Shown piece after piece: positions 52,662 to 60,892 of a stretch of 64,000 bases of DNA (positions are counted from its first letter, which is position 1; every line of letters starts with the position of its first letter). The position numbers were made by a program, and so were the translations under genes. Below the pieces are notes generated by a model. The model made no database searches. It saw nothing but the letters and a program-made list of their open reading frames with translations, and was not told the origin of the DNA. Source of the stretch: Abiotrophia sp965245735 (GTDB lineage: Bacteria; Bacillota; Bacilli; Lactobacillales; Aerococcaceae); the NCBI GenBank assembly GCA_965245735.1, contig CBDFAX010000002.1, forward strand, positions 56,724 through 120,723, given 5' to 3'.

Positions 52662-52680
52662 CTATCTATAGTATAGCAAG
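52662..52680 (-). promoter_or_regulatory. Promoter region of the Na/Pi gene, shares 19 bp with the 5.1 kb promoter
   Basis: On the minus strand CTTGCTATACTATAGATAG, with an extended -10 (TGCTATACT). The same 19 bases occur at 5081-5099 on the plus strand. The -35 is poor (TTTTTT). Confidence 0.5.
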
Positions 52681-52718
52681 ACTTGTTGGGAAAAAAAAGA
52701 AGAAATTAAAAGCAAAAG

Positions 52719-52755
52719 AAAAAGCGGCTAGGACGCTTATCCTAGCCACTTTTAT
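52719..52755 (-). terminator. Terminator of the adhesin gene
   Basis: On the minus strand AAAAGTGGCTAGGA and TCCTAGCCGCTTTTT pair, followed by CTTTTGC. Confidence 0.85.
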
Positions 52756-52781
52756 TAGTTTAAATTCGCCCTTAGTTAAGA

Positions 52782-55700
52782 CTAAGCATGACGACGCTTA
52801 GTCCCCCATAAGATACCCAAGCCTGTCATAGCCATGAGGCCAGCTAAGGCTAAGGAGAAGGTCTCAGCAGAACCTGTCTTAGGTAGGTCCTTCTTACCTG
52901 GATCTTCAGGACGTTTTGGTTGATGGGTATTGGTCAAGGTCACTTGATTTATCCCCGTTTGACTGCTTGTGACACTATAGCCGCTTGGTACAGCTACTTC
53001 TTCCACCGTGTAGACTACTTCTTTGCCTTCTTGGTACTTAGCCAAATCAGCGAAGACGTGGCGCCAGTCATTGTCGGCCTTGAGGGTCACAGGCTCGCCA
53101 AAGGCTTTGCCATTGGCATAGAGTTGGACCTGAATTTGACTTGGACGTAGCTTGTCTTGGTCGTTTTGGTCATTCCAGACCTTGCGAACTTCAAAGGTCG
53201 TTACTTCTGGCTTGTAGTGGTTGGTGATATTGTATGCTTCATAGCTTGGTCGGTAACCCGCCTTGTCTAAGCCAGCATCCACTAATTCCTGTAGGGAGTA
53301 GCTGATTGCCTTGCCCTTAGCAAATTGAGGAAGGTTGCTGAAGCTATAGGTCCAATTGTTGGCCGCGGTCACGACTTGGCTAGCCACCACTTGGCCGTCA
53401 GCATAGAGTTGAACAGTCACAGATTCAGGGCGTTTGCCATCTTGGTTGTTAGCATCGTCCCATGTCTTCTGCCCCTTGACTTCAGTGGTCGCAGGTGTAT
53501 GTTGGTTGACGATGAGGACATTACCCGGACTTACTTGGCTGGTCGTGCTAGTATAGCCACTTGGTTGGTCGACCTCTTTGACGCTATATTCAATGGTCTT
53601 ACCATTGGCCTTCTCAGCCAAACCTGACCAAGTGTAAACCCAATTATCAGCGGCTGTCAAGGTAACTGGGCTACCTGAAGCGACACCGTCAGCATAGAGC
53701 TGAACTTGGATTTGGCTTGGACGCAAGCCATCTTGATCGCCTTGGTCTTGCCATTGCTTGGTAACCGTCAGGCTGGTCTGGCCTGGTGTATGACTATTTG
53801 TTAGGTTATAGCCTTCTACTTGTGTGCTGTATTCTGCCACCGCATCCTCAGTAATCGTGTAGACCACAGCTTGGCCAGCGGCAAATTTTGGTAAATTATC
53901 GAAGCTATAGGACCAGTTATCAGCAGCGGAAACTTCCTTGCTTGCCTTAAGGACACCATCAGCTAAGAGGTTGACCTTAATACGTTCTGGACGGACGCCG
54001 TCTTGGTTATTGTTGTCTTTCCAAGTCTTAGTCCCAGAAAGGCTCGTGACTTCTGGCGTATGGCGGTTAGTCAAGGTCGTCACGGCAGCTTGCGTGCTTG
54101 GTTGATCTGCTTGATAACCTTGCGGCACGGCTACTTCACGTGCTTGGTAGGAAATGGCTTTACCTTGGGCCTTTTCTGGCAATTGACTCCAAGTATAGGT
54201 CCAATTGTTAGCAGCTGTTAGGCTGATTTCATCGCCATATTTTTGATCATCTGCATAGAGCTGAACCTTGAGTTCAACTGGGCGCAAACCATCTTGGTTC
54301 TGACCATCATCCCATACCTTTTGAACAGTATGACTAGTTTGGCCTGGCGTATGGCTGTTGGTTACGTTATAAGCCTGATAGCTAGCAGTGTACTCTGCAA
54401 CAGCTTCTTCTTGAACACTGTAAGTGATGGCCTTGCCAGCCTTATTCTTAGGCAGATTGCTAAATTCATAGGTCCAATTGTTGGCCGCGTTAGCGACTGC
54501 TGTTTGGCCTGTCTCGACGCCATCAGCTAAGAGCTTGATGGTCACCTGTTCTGGACGGACGCCATCTTGGTTATCATTATCTTGCCAGGTCTTAGTCCCT
54601 TGGACAGAGACAGTCTCTGGGGTATGACTGTTAGCAATGTTGTAGCCATTAACACTTGCCGTATAGCCTGCAACGGCTTCTTCAGCCACGCTATAAGTAA
54701 TGGCCTTACCGGCTTTGTTCTTAGGTAAGTTGCTAAATTCGTAGGTCCAATTGTTGGCTGCGCTAGCAACTGCTGTTTGGCCTGTCTCGACACCATCTGC
54801 TAGGAGCTTAATGGTCACTTGGCCTGGACGGAGACCATCTTGGTCATCATTATCTTGCCAAGTCTTAGTCCCAGACACGCTGGTCAAGTCAGTAGCGTGG
54901 TTGTTGGTGAGGTCGTAGCCGTTGACGGTTGTGTTATAGCCGGCTACTGCTTCTTCGGCCACACTATAAGTGATAGGCTTACCGGCCTTGTTCTTAGGCA
55001 AGTTGCTAAATTCGTAGGTCCAATTGTTGGCCGCTGTCGCGGTCGTGGTTTGACCTGTTTCAACGCCGTCAGCTAAGAGCTTAATGGTGATCTGTTCTGG
55101 GCGCAAACCATCTTGGTTATCATTATCTTCCCAGGTCTTAGTCCCTTGGACAGAGACAGTCTCTGGGGTGTGGCTATTGGTAAGGTTGTAGCCATTTACC
55201 TTTGTGGTATAACCGGCTACTGCTTCTTCGGCCACACTATAAGTGATAGGCTTACCGGCCTTGTTCTTAGGCAAGTTGGTAAATTCGTAGGTCCAATTGT
55301 TGGCCGCTGTCGCTGTTGTGGTTTGACCTGTTTCGACACCGTCAGCTAAGAGCTTGACGGTAATTTGTTCTGGGCGTAAACCATCTTGGTTGTCGCCATC
55401 TTCCCAGGTCTTGGTCCCTTGAACGGAGACGGTTTCTGGGGTGTGACTGTTGCTAATATCGTAGCCGTTCACAGTCGAAGTATAACCGGCTACCGCTTCT
55501 TCGGCCACACTATAGGCAATGGCCTTGCCCGCCTTATTCTTAGGCAAGTTAGTAAATTCGTAAGTCCAATTGTTGGCCGCTGTCGCAGTCGTCGTTTGGC
55601 CTGTCTCTGCACCATCAGCTAAGAGCTTAAGGGTAATTTGTTCTGGGCGCAAACCATCTTGGTTGTCGCCATCTTCCCAGGTCTTGGTCCCGCGCACGTC

Positions 55701-57401
55701 CACGGTCTCTGGGGTATGGCTGTTAGTAATGTCGTAGCCGTTCACAGTTGAGGTATAGCCTGTAACTGCTTCTTCGGCCACGCTATAGGTAATGGCTTGA
55801 CCTTGGGCATCCTTAGCAGCAAGACCGGTGAATTCATAGGTCCAACCATTGGCTGCTGTCGCAGTAGTCGTTTGGCCCGTTTCAGTGCCGTTAGCTAAGA
55901 GCTTGATGGTTACTTGCTCTGGACGCAAGCCATCTTGGTTTTCAGCATCGGACCAAGTCTTAGTACCGCGCACATCCACCGTGGTCACCGCTGGTTCGTT
56001 GACAACCTGCTTGAGCACACTCTTGTCTGCGCCAAAGTCGCCACCTTGGATCTTAATTTCTTCATTAGATAATTGATAGCCGTCTGGGGCCTTAATCTCA
56101 CGTAGGGTATAGGCATCCCGCAACAAACCTGCGACTTGCCCGTTCCCTTGGGCGTCGGTCACAATCTTGCCGACAACCTTTTTGTTGGCATCCCGCACGA
56201 CTTCGAATTCAGCACCGGCCAAATCTTTACCTTGGCCATCATGCTTATGGACCTTGACCACGAAGGTATAGCCCTCGGCATTCCCGCCGGCAATCGAGTA
56301 ACTGTAATCATAGTTAGTATAGGCTACGGTCCCGTTGGCATCCTGCATAGAAGCATAGTTGCCAAATTTCTCGCCATCGGCCGCATCATAAGGAATATTG
56401 ACAGTATAGAGAATCTCAAAACCAGTCTGAGTATCTAAGTCCCCAAAATCAATGGTAAAACCTGTATTACCTTGGTCCCAAGTGATATTGTAGGAACCTG
56501 CTGCATTGGCTGCATTTTGGAGCACCCAGCCACCGTTTTGGTAAACCCAGTGTCCCTTAGTAAGGGAGACAGAACTTTGATCAATGGCTAGGCCTTCGTC
56601 TTTGAGGTAGTCGCGAATGACAACATGCTGACGTTGCTCCCCTCGACGGTTAACCGCCACGATATAGCGAATCTTATTAGGCTGACCTGGTAATTGCCAA
56701 CCAGACTTATCCATTGGGTTCCCCTTAGGAATTGGCGCCCCCTCGAAAGGTACAGAGCCCCCTGGAATTGGTTTGCTTTCTACTACAAAGTTCAAATCCA
56801 CGTTACCCTTCTCGGTTACCTCGGCATGGTTAATCCGAGCGTAGAAGAAGAGGTTCCCGGTGATATCCGAGTTGTTTTGTGCATAACTGGTATAGGTCAG
56901 GGTCACGGTGCGAGCACCTGGCTGGATGGTAGCATTGGCCACCACATGCTGACCACTGGAGTCACGCACTTCGAAGTTGGATGCTTCGGTAAAGGCCAAG
57001 GTACTTGGCACCTCAATTACGGTAGTATCCCCAGCCTTGATGACATTATTAGGCAGGGTAAAGTCTACATTAATCCGAAAGGCTTCCCACTTCAAGAGAT
57101 TCTTGGTGATAGGCTTGCCGTCACGCGTAGTGGCGTAAATTCGCGTCACCACATTGGGTACTGCCTTAACATTTGGCGCTTGACGAATGAGTTCATCTAA
57201 GTCGACATCACTAGGCAGATCTGGATCCAAGCCTTCCTCAGACTCTTCCGTCGCTTCTGCTTCAGGTTGAGCTTGGCTGTCACCAACTAGGGCTGAGGTT
57301 TCTTGGGGTGCTGCAACTTCTTGCGCCCAGGCACTCACGGGTGAGAGCACACTGGAAAGCAATAAGACTAGCAGGGTTAAATAATACTGCCATTTTTTCA
57401 T
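52782..57401 (-). CDS. LPXTG-anchored adhesin with Cna-A-like head and eleven Cna-B repeats
   Basis: Wall-anchored surface protein of 1539 residues (ATG at 57401 after AGGAGG). Order: signal peptide (1-26), an acidic Glu/Ala/Ser linker, a two-part MSCRAMM/Cna-A-like head (about 60-360), one SpaA/prealbumin-like domain (about 365-460) with KAPDGYQLS, then eleven Cna-B repeats of ~91 residues. Each repeat carries a KTW...NQDGLRP motif, with E in the AEEAVxGY segment; several such domains can form isopeptide bonds. Repeats 2-6 are nearly identical with an exact 273-bp period; 7-11 are older. The end is LPKTG, a helix and KRRHA. Head homology suggests binding to collagen or another matrix protein. 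Confidence 0.9.
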   Translation of the reverse strand: MKKWQYYLTLLVLLLSSVLSPVSAWAQEVAAPQETSALVGDSQAQPEAEATEESEEGLDPDLPSDVDLDELIRQAPNVKAVPNVVTRIYATTRDGKPITKNLLKWEAFRINVDFTLPNNVIKAGDTTVIEVPSTLAFTEASNFEVRDSSGQHVVANATIQPGARTVTLTYTSYAQNNSDITGNLFFYARINHAEVTEKGNVDLNFVVESKPIPGGSVPFEGAPIPKGNPMDKSGWQLPGQPNKIRYIVAVNRRGEQRQHVVIRDYLKDEGLAIDQSSVSLTKGHWVYQNGGWVLQNAANAAGSYNITWDQGNTGFTIDFGDLDTQTGFEILYTVNIPYDAADGEKFGNYASMQDANGTVAYTNYDYSYSIAGGNAEGYTFVVKVHKHDGQGKDLAGAEFEVVRDANKKVVGKIVTDAQGNGQVAGLLRDAYTLREIKAPDGYQLSNEEIKIQGGDFGADKSVLKQVVNEPAVTTVDVRGTKTWSDAENQDGLRPEQVTIKLLANGTETGQTTTATAANGWTYEFTGLAAKDAQGQAITYSVAEEAVTGYTSTVNGYDITNSHTPETVDVRGTKTWEDGDNQDGLRPEQITLKLLADGAETGQTTTATAANNWTYEFTNLPKNKAGKAIAYSVAEEAVAGYTSTVNGYDISNSHTPETVSVQGTKTWEDGDNQDGLRPEQITVKLLADGVETGQTTTATAANNWTYEFTNLPKNKAGKPITYSVAEEAVAGYTTKVNGYNLTNSHTPETVSVQGTKTWEDNDNQDGLRPEQITIKLLADGVETGQTTTATAANNWTYEFSNLPKNKAGKPITYSVAEEAVAGYNTTVNGYDLTNNHATDLTSVSGTKTWQDNDDQDGLRPGQVTIKLLADGVETGQTAVASAANNWTYEFSNLPKNKAGKAITYSVAEEAVAGYTASVNGYNIANSHTPETVSVQGTKTWQDNDNQDGVRPEQVTIKLLADGVETGQTAVANAANNWTYEFSNLPKNKAGKAITYSVQEEAVAEYTASYQAYNVTNSHTPGQTSHTVQKVWDDGQNQDGLRPVELKVQLYADDQKYGDEISLTAANNWTYTWSQLPEKAQGKAISYQAREVAVPQGYQADQPSTQAAVTTLTNRHTPEVTSLSGTKTWKDNNNQDGVRPERIKVNLLADGVLKASKEVSAADNWSYSFDNLPKFAAGQAVVYTITEDAVAEYSTQVEGYNLTNSHTPGQTSLTVTKQWQDQGDQDGLRPSQIQVQLYADGVASGSPVTLTAADNWVYTWSGLAEKANGKTIEYSVKEVDQPSGYTSTTSQVSPGNVLIVNQHTPATTEVKGQKTWDDANNQDGKRPESVTVQLYADGQVVASQVVTAANNWTYSFSNLPQFAKGKAISYSLQELVDAGLDKAGYRPSYEAYNITNHYKPEVTTFEVRKVWNDQNDQDKLRPSQIQVQLYANGKAFGEPVTLKADNDWRHVFADLAKYQEGKEVVYTVEEVAVPSGYSVTSSQTGINQVTLTNTHQPKRPEDPGKKDLPKTGSAETFSLALAGLMAMTGLGILWGTKRRHA
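52940..55995 (-). repeat. Array of ~273-bp Cna-B coding repeats
   Basis: Direct DNA repeats inside the adhesin gene. The units around 54545-55690 are close to identical with a 273-bp step (for example, matching sites near 55113 and 55386), so copy number can change by recombination and assembly may be collapsed. Confidence 0.85.
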
Positions 57402-57513
57402 GCTATTCCTCCTTACTTTCAATGGAACATTGACAGTTGTTTTTATCTAAGCTAGTGCCTTAACGGACAGGTTGGGGGCCTGCTCCCCGAAAAATGGCCC
57501 TAGTATTACTCGT

Positions 57514-57542
57514 ATCTTACCGTAAAAACCTTAATAAATCAA
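57514..57542 (-). promoter_or_regulatory. Promoter of the adhesin gene
   Basis: On the minus strand TTGATT, a 17-nt spacer and TAAGAT, about 115 bp before the start codon. The long leader contains a GC-rich stretch but no recognised riboswitch. Confidence 0.55.
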
Positions 57543-57596
57543 GGCCATTTCGGTATTTTGAGCCCCTTAGAGTGAAAAATGTTCAGACAAACACAC

Positions 57597-57622
57597 ACCG
57601 CCTACTCCAGGAGCAGGCGGTA
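57597..57622 (-). terminator. Terminator of panE-like gene
   Basis: On the minus strand CCGCCTGC-TCCTGGA-GTAGGCGG followed by TGTGTGTTTGTC; the T-tract is moderate. Confidence 0.6.
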
Positions 57623-57631
57623 ATGAAATAC

Positions 57632-58564
57632 TTATTGGGCACCCAAGAGGAGTTCCTTCATATGAACTAGTTGGGTGATGGTGCGGTTAACAGGTGTTGG
57701 GATACCAGCTGCCTCACCAATTCGGGTTACAGCTCCGTTGATATAATCCACCTCAGTCAAACGACGGTTGATAATCAAATCTTGGTACATGGAGGCATGG
57801 TGCTCACGAATCTTAAGCGAGGCAGAGATAATGAACTGGGTCAGTTCTGCTGGGTCGAATTCCACCCCTTGGGTTGCGGCTACCGCCGTGAACTCTTGGG
57901 CAATGGCAGACACTAATTCTTCCGTGTAAGGATTGTCGAAGAAGCCACCGAGGTCGCATTCCAACAAGGCAGTTGGCGCGTTACCGCAGGCATTGACGCA
58001 GGCCTTGCGCCAAATAGCTGCCTTGACATTTTCGCTGTAGCTAGCTTGCAAGCCCGCCGCATCTAAGGCTGCCACAATGGCTTGGGTCTTAGCACGAGCG
58101 CTTGGTGTGTCGACAAAGTTTTGCAGGGACAGGCTACCCACGCCATGCAGTACTGCCCGGCCAGGCCCATCCAAAGCGGCTGACCAAATGGTAGAGCCCA
58201 TGACTAGGTTCTCTTCGGCCACATACTGCTTCATGACTAATTCGTGGCCTAATCCATTGAGTAGGCAGACCACCGCGGTGTCAGGTCCGAAGACCGGTTG
58301 AATGGCTGATAGCATGTCCGCCAACTGCATGGCCTTGGTGAAGACGATGACCACGTCCACTTGTTGGGTCACTTCTTCTGGATAGTAGATAGGGAATTGC
58401 TCCACCACCTCCTGACCATTCCAGTCGACATGTAGGCCATTTTGGCGAATAGCTTCAATATGAGCTGGCCAGCGGTCGATTAAGATAACCTCTTGGCCAC
58501 TTTGTTTAAGTTGATAGGCAAAACGGCAGCCCATAGCGCCGGCACCAGCAATTGCAAATTTCAT
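57632..58564 (-). CDS. panE: 2-dehydropantoate 2-reductase family protein
   Basis: NADPH-dependent ketopantoate reductase fold, 310 residues from the ATG at 58564 (AGGAG eight bases upstream; an open frame to 58669 lies in the upstream gene). Rossmann motif GAGAMG (about 7-12) and the conserved KACVNACGNAPTALL segment support the family. Located 22 bp after a PTS IIC-like permease, so it may act on a compound imported by that permease rather than in CoA synthesis. Confidence 0.82.
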   Translation of the reverse strand: MKFAIAGAGAMGCRFAYQLKQSGQEVILIDRWPAHIEAIRQNGLHVDWNGQEVVEQFPIYYPEEVTQQVDVVIVFTKAMQLADMLSAIQPVFGPDTAVVCLLNGLGHELVMKQYVAEENLVMGSTIWSAALDGPGRAVLHGVGSLSLQNFVDTPSARAKTQAIVAALDAAGLQASYSENVKAAIWRKACVNACGNAPTALLECDLGGFFDNPYTEELVSAIAQEFTAVAATQGVEFDPAELTQFIISASLKIREHHASMYQDLIINRRLTEVDYINGAVTRIGEAAGIPTPVNRTITQLVHMKELLLGAQ

Positions 58565-58586
58565 AGTTTTGTCTCCTTTTCTTGAA

Positions 58587-59624
58587 TTAGATGGTAATAC
58601 GATAGTTTTCTGGGTCAATCCAGCCCAGACGGGTGACGAAGAGGTAGTCGCTAGCAAAGCCCAAAACAATTGGAGCCACGACGAAGAGTAAGACCGTTAC
58701 GAGGCCATTCCCGGCTGTCCAGCCCACGATATTGAGGTGGTTGACCGGACCTACTAAACCACTCAGGCCAAAACCAGCTGATAGCGGCGTCCCCTGAATA
58801 TAGAAGACGGAGGCCAAGAGTCCCATAATGCCCGCGTTAAGGCAGATCGGCAACAAGAGTTTAGGATGGCTGATAATGTTGGGCATGGATAGCTTAGGCG
58901 AGCCGATGAAGTGGGCGATACAGGTTCCCAGGGAGTTAACGCGACGCCCAGCAATGGCCAAGGCAAAGCCACAAGCCACAATCCCTAGGTTAGCCGCCCC
59001 TGAACCGACGCCCGCTAAGGAAATGGCAATCCCAATGCCGACAGAGGAAATAGGTGATACGATAATCAAGGCGAAAATAATGGCCAAACAGATGCATAGC
59101 GTGGTTTGCTCTAAGGTCAAGAGATGGGCGATAAATTCACCAATCTTACCGGTAATGAGGATGAAGTATGGATAGAGCACACGGCCCAAGCCACCCGCCA
59201 CAATGACGGTCAAGGTTGGAATGACCAGAATGGCGTAAGCCCCCACCAGTGGTCTCAAGAATTGGATGACTGCCACCGCCAGACCGGCCGTCACACACAT
59301 GGTGATAATGTCCCCCGTCCCCTTAAGCTGCAGGCCAGACTCTAGGAATTGAAGGGAACCACCTGCCAACATGGTGGTCATGCCGACCGTGATGGTTTCT
59401 AGGGGATTGAAGGCGAAACGAATGGCAACCGCCACCCCAATCGCAAAGCCAACAAAAGTATTGGTGGCACTGACAATCTGGGTCATGAAGGCCAAGGCAG
59501 GGAAACTTGGCGTTAGGGCCTTGAAGAGTTCTCCTAGGAGAGCCCCCGGAATCAAGGCAGCAATGACCCCTAGGGCGGAGCCATTTAAGACATTCATTAG
59601 GAATGATTTGAAGGATTTCATCAT
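58587..59624 (-). CDS. PTS IIC-like (EIIC_2 family) membrane protein
   Basis: 345 residues, about ten hydrophobic segments, glycine-rich throughout. The MNVLNGSALGVIAALIPGAL start and the later SPISSVGIGIAISLAGVGSG stretch match what I know of the PF13303-type PTS_EIIC_2 proteins. No IIA or IIB component is nearby, so phosphorylation-coupled transport is uncertain. Cotranscribed with panE. Confidence 0.75.
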   Translation of the reverse strand: MMKSFKSFLMNVLNGSALGVIAALIPGALLGELFKALTPSFPALAFMTQIVSATNTFVGFAIGVAVAIRFAFNPLETITVGMTTMLAGGSLQFLESGLQLKGTGDIITMCVTAGLAVAVIQFLRPLVGAYAILVIPTLTVIVAGGLGRVLYPYFILITGKIGEFIAHLLTLEQTTLCICLAIIFALIIVSPISSVGIGIAISLAGVGSGAANLGIVACGFALAIAGRRVNSLGTCIAHFIGSPKLSMPNIISHPKLLLPICLNAGIMGLLASVFYIQGTPLSAGFGLSGLVGPVNHLNIVGWTAGNGLVTVLLFVVAPIVLGFASDYLFVTRLGWIDPENYRITI

Positions 59625-59724
59625 AGGATTTCCTCGCTTTCATCAAGTTTACAAGTACTAGTATACCCTAAGCAAGACCACAAAAAAAGAGGCAGGTCCC
59701 ATAAATCCCTTCAGGCAGAAAAAT

Positions 59725-59756
59725 AAGCTAGGGCCTCCAGGTCCTAGCTTAATCGC
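59725..59756 (-). terminator. Terminator of yidD operon
   Basis: On the minus strand TAAGCTAGG...CCTAGCTTA with inner pairs, followed by TTTTTCTG. Confidence 0.8.
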
Positions 59757-59762
59757 TTATTG

Positions 59763-60056
59763 TTAGTGATGGTGGTGACAACAACCCTTGGGATGGGGCT
59801 TAGGACTGCCATCTGGTAGGGTTGAGCGTCTTAAGGTAAAGTAGTCCGGCACCGGGTCCTTGCCCCCTGCCACAAAGGGATGGCAGCGACTTATCCGCGC
59901 TAAGCCCATGATGAGGCCTTTGAAGGCGCCGTGTTTTTCAATGGCATGGATAGTATAGGTGGAACAGGTCGGACTATAACGGCAACTAGGCGGGAAGAGT
60001 GGCGATAGGGCCAACTGATAGAAACGCACTAGCTTAATGAAGAGCCAACGAAACAT
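59763..60056 (-). CDS. yidD: Membrane protein insertion efficiency factor YidD
   Basis: 97 residues from the ATG at 60056 (AGGGGTG upstream; the open frame to 60107 overlaps the preceding gene). Core motif PPSCRYSPTCSTYTIHAIEKHG and MGLARISRCHPF are diagnostic. The tail KGCCHHHH is unusual and could bind metal. It starts 4 bp after the TVP38-family stop, so the two are co-transcribed. Confidence 0.95.
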   Translation of the reverse strand: MFRWLFIKLVRFYQLALSPLFPPSCRYSPTCSTYTIHAIEKHGAFKGLIMGLARISRCHPFVAGGKDPVPDYFTLRRSTLPDGSPKPHPKGCCHHHH

Positions 60057-60060
60057 CCTA

Positions 60061-60675
60061 TCACCCCTTCTGGAGGAAGGTCCGGAAGAGCCACTGAATG
60101 ATCTCACTGGACAGGAAGGTGAAGAAGAAGAGGGAAGCTGGCCGGTAGAGCAGCACTATCTTGACGAATTCTTTGAAGGTGATGTTGGACATACCGGTAA
60201 TCATACAGAAGATATCGTCTGGGAAGATGGGCGCCACGAAGCCGATTTTAAGTAGGCGACGGAAACCTGGGCCATCATTCATTTTGGCGATATAGTGGTC
60301 GTATTGCTTGTCTGACAAGAAGGCCTTGATGAAACTAGATCCGAAGCGTTTGCCTAGGAAGAAGTTGATACAGGACCCGATAACCATGCCCGTACAGTTG
60401 AGCAGGAAGCCACCAAAGTGACCGTAGATCACGTCGCCAATGACATTGTGTAGGCCCCCGGGAATAATGGGATAAATTGTCTGGGAAATTTGTAATAAGA
60501 GGAAGAGTAAGGGACCGAATATCCCCATACTTTTAAGCAGTTCTCCAAAGCCCCCGCCTTCCTTAAAATAAGGCGAACTGGCAATAAAGACTGAGCCCGT
60601 AACGGTCAGAATCAAACCCACCACGGTGAGAATTTGAATCAGTTTCCGTTTTTTCTCGAGCGATAGCTTGCTCAT
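60061..60675 (-). CDS. TVP38/TMEM64 (VTT domain) membrane protein
   Basis: 204 residues, about five or six helices. The VTT-domain pattern FLLLQISQTIYPIIPGGLHN, with GDVIYGHFGGFLLNCTGMVIG following, matches the family (DedA relatives, possible lipid scramblases). Function in this organism unknown. Promoter at 60737-60765. Confidence 0.82.
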   Translation of the reverse strand: MSKLSLEKKRKLIQILTVVGLILTVTGSVFIASSPYFKEGGGFGELLKSMGIFGPLLFLLLQISQTIYPIIPGGLHNVIGDVIYGHFGGFLLNCTGMVIGSCINFFLGKRFGSSFIKAFLSDKQYDHYIAKMNDGPGFRRLLKIGFVAPIFPDDIFCMITGMSNITFKEFVKIVLLYRPASLFFFTFLSSEIIQWLFRTFLQKG

Positions 60676-60736
60676 AGCGTCTACTCCTTTAAGTCATGTC
60701 TCACGGTTGTCCCTTGGACAGACCGTCAACAAGTCT

Positions 60737-60765
60737 ACTATACACTAAAAATCGCATGATGTCAG
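60737..60765 (-). promoter_or_regulatory. Promoter of the TVP38-yidD operon
   Basis: On the minus strand CTGACA, a 17-nt spacer and TATAGT, about 60 bp before the start codon. Confidence 0.6.
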
Positions 60766-60817
60766 TAATGTTAACTTTTTTTTAGGATTTGATGTCAAAG
60801 TACTCGCCTAGCTAAGC

Positions 60818-60855
60818 AAAAAGTGGCCAGAGCTCACTAGGCCCTAGCCACTTAT
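60818..60855 (-). terminator. Terminator originally behind pepP
   Basis: On the minus strand AAGTGGC...GGCCACTT (with inner TAG/CTC pairs), followed by TTTTGCTT. It now follows the DUF4062-like gene, right after the left copy of the pepP end. Confidence 0.75.
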
Positions 60856-60858
60856 GGA

Positions 60859-60891
60859 TTAGAATTTCAAGTGTGGTTCTACTACAATCAG
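60859..60891. repeat. Left copy of 33-bp direct repeat (pepP 3' end)
   Basis: Matches 63912-63944 at 30 of 33 positions, in the same orientation. On the minus strand it encodes the peptidase end LIVVEPHLKF and a TAA. It begins one base after the stop of the DUF4062-like gene. Confidence 0.9.
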
Positions 60892-60892
60892 A

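Noticed and set aside
52940..55995. CRISPR-like regular repeats
   Set aside because: The period is 273 bp and in frame with Cna-B domains; there are no short repeats with unique spacers.
59625..59700. Sigma-54 promoter for the PTS IIC-like gene
   Set aside because: No GG-N10-GC pattern was found; a TATACT sigma-A -10 is present instead.
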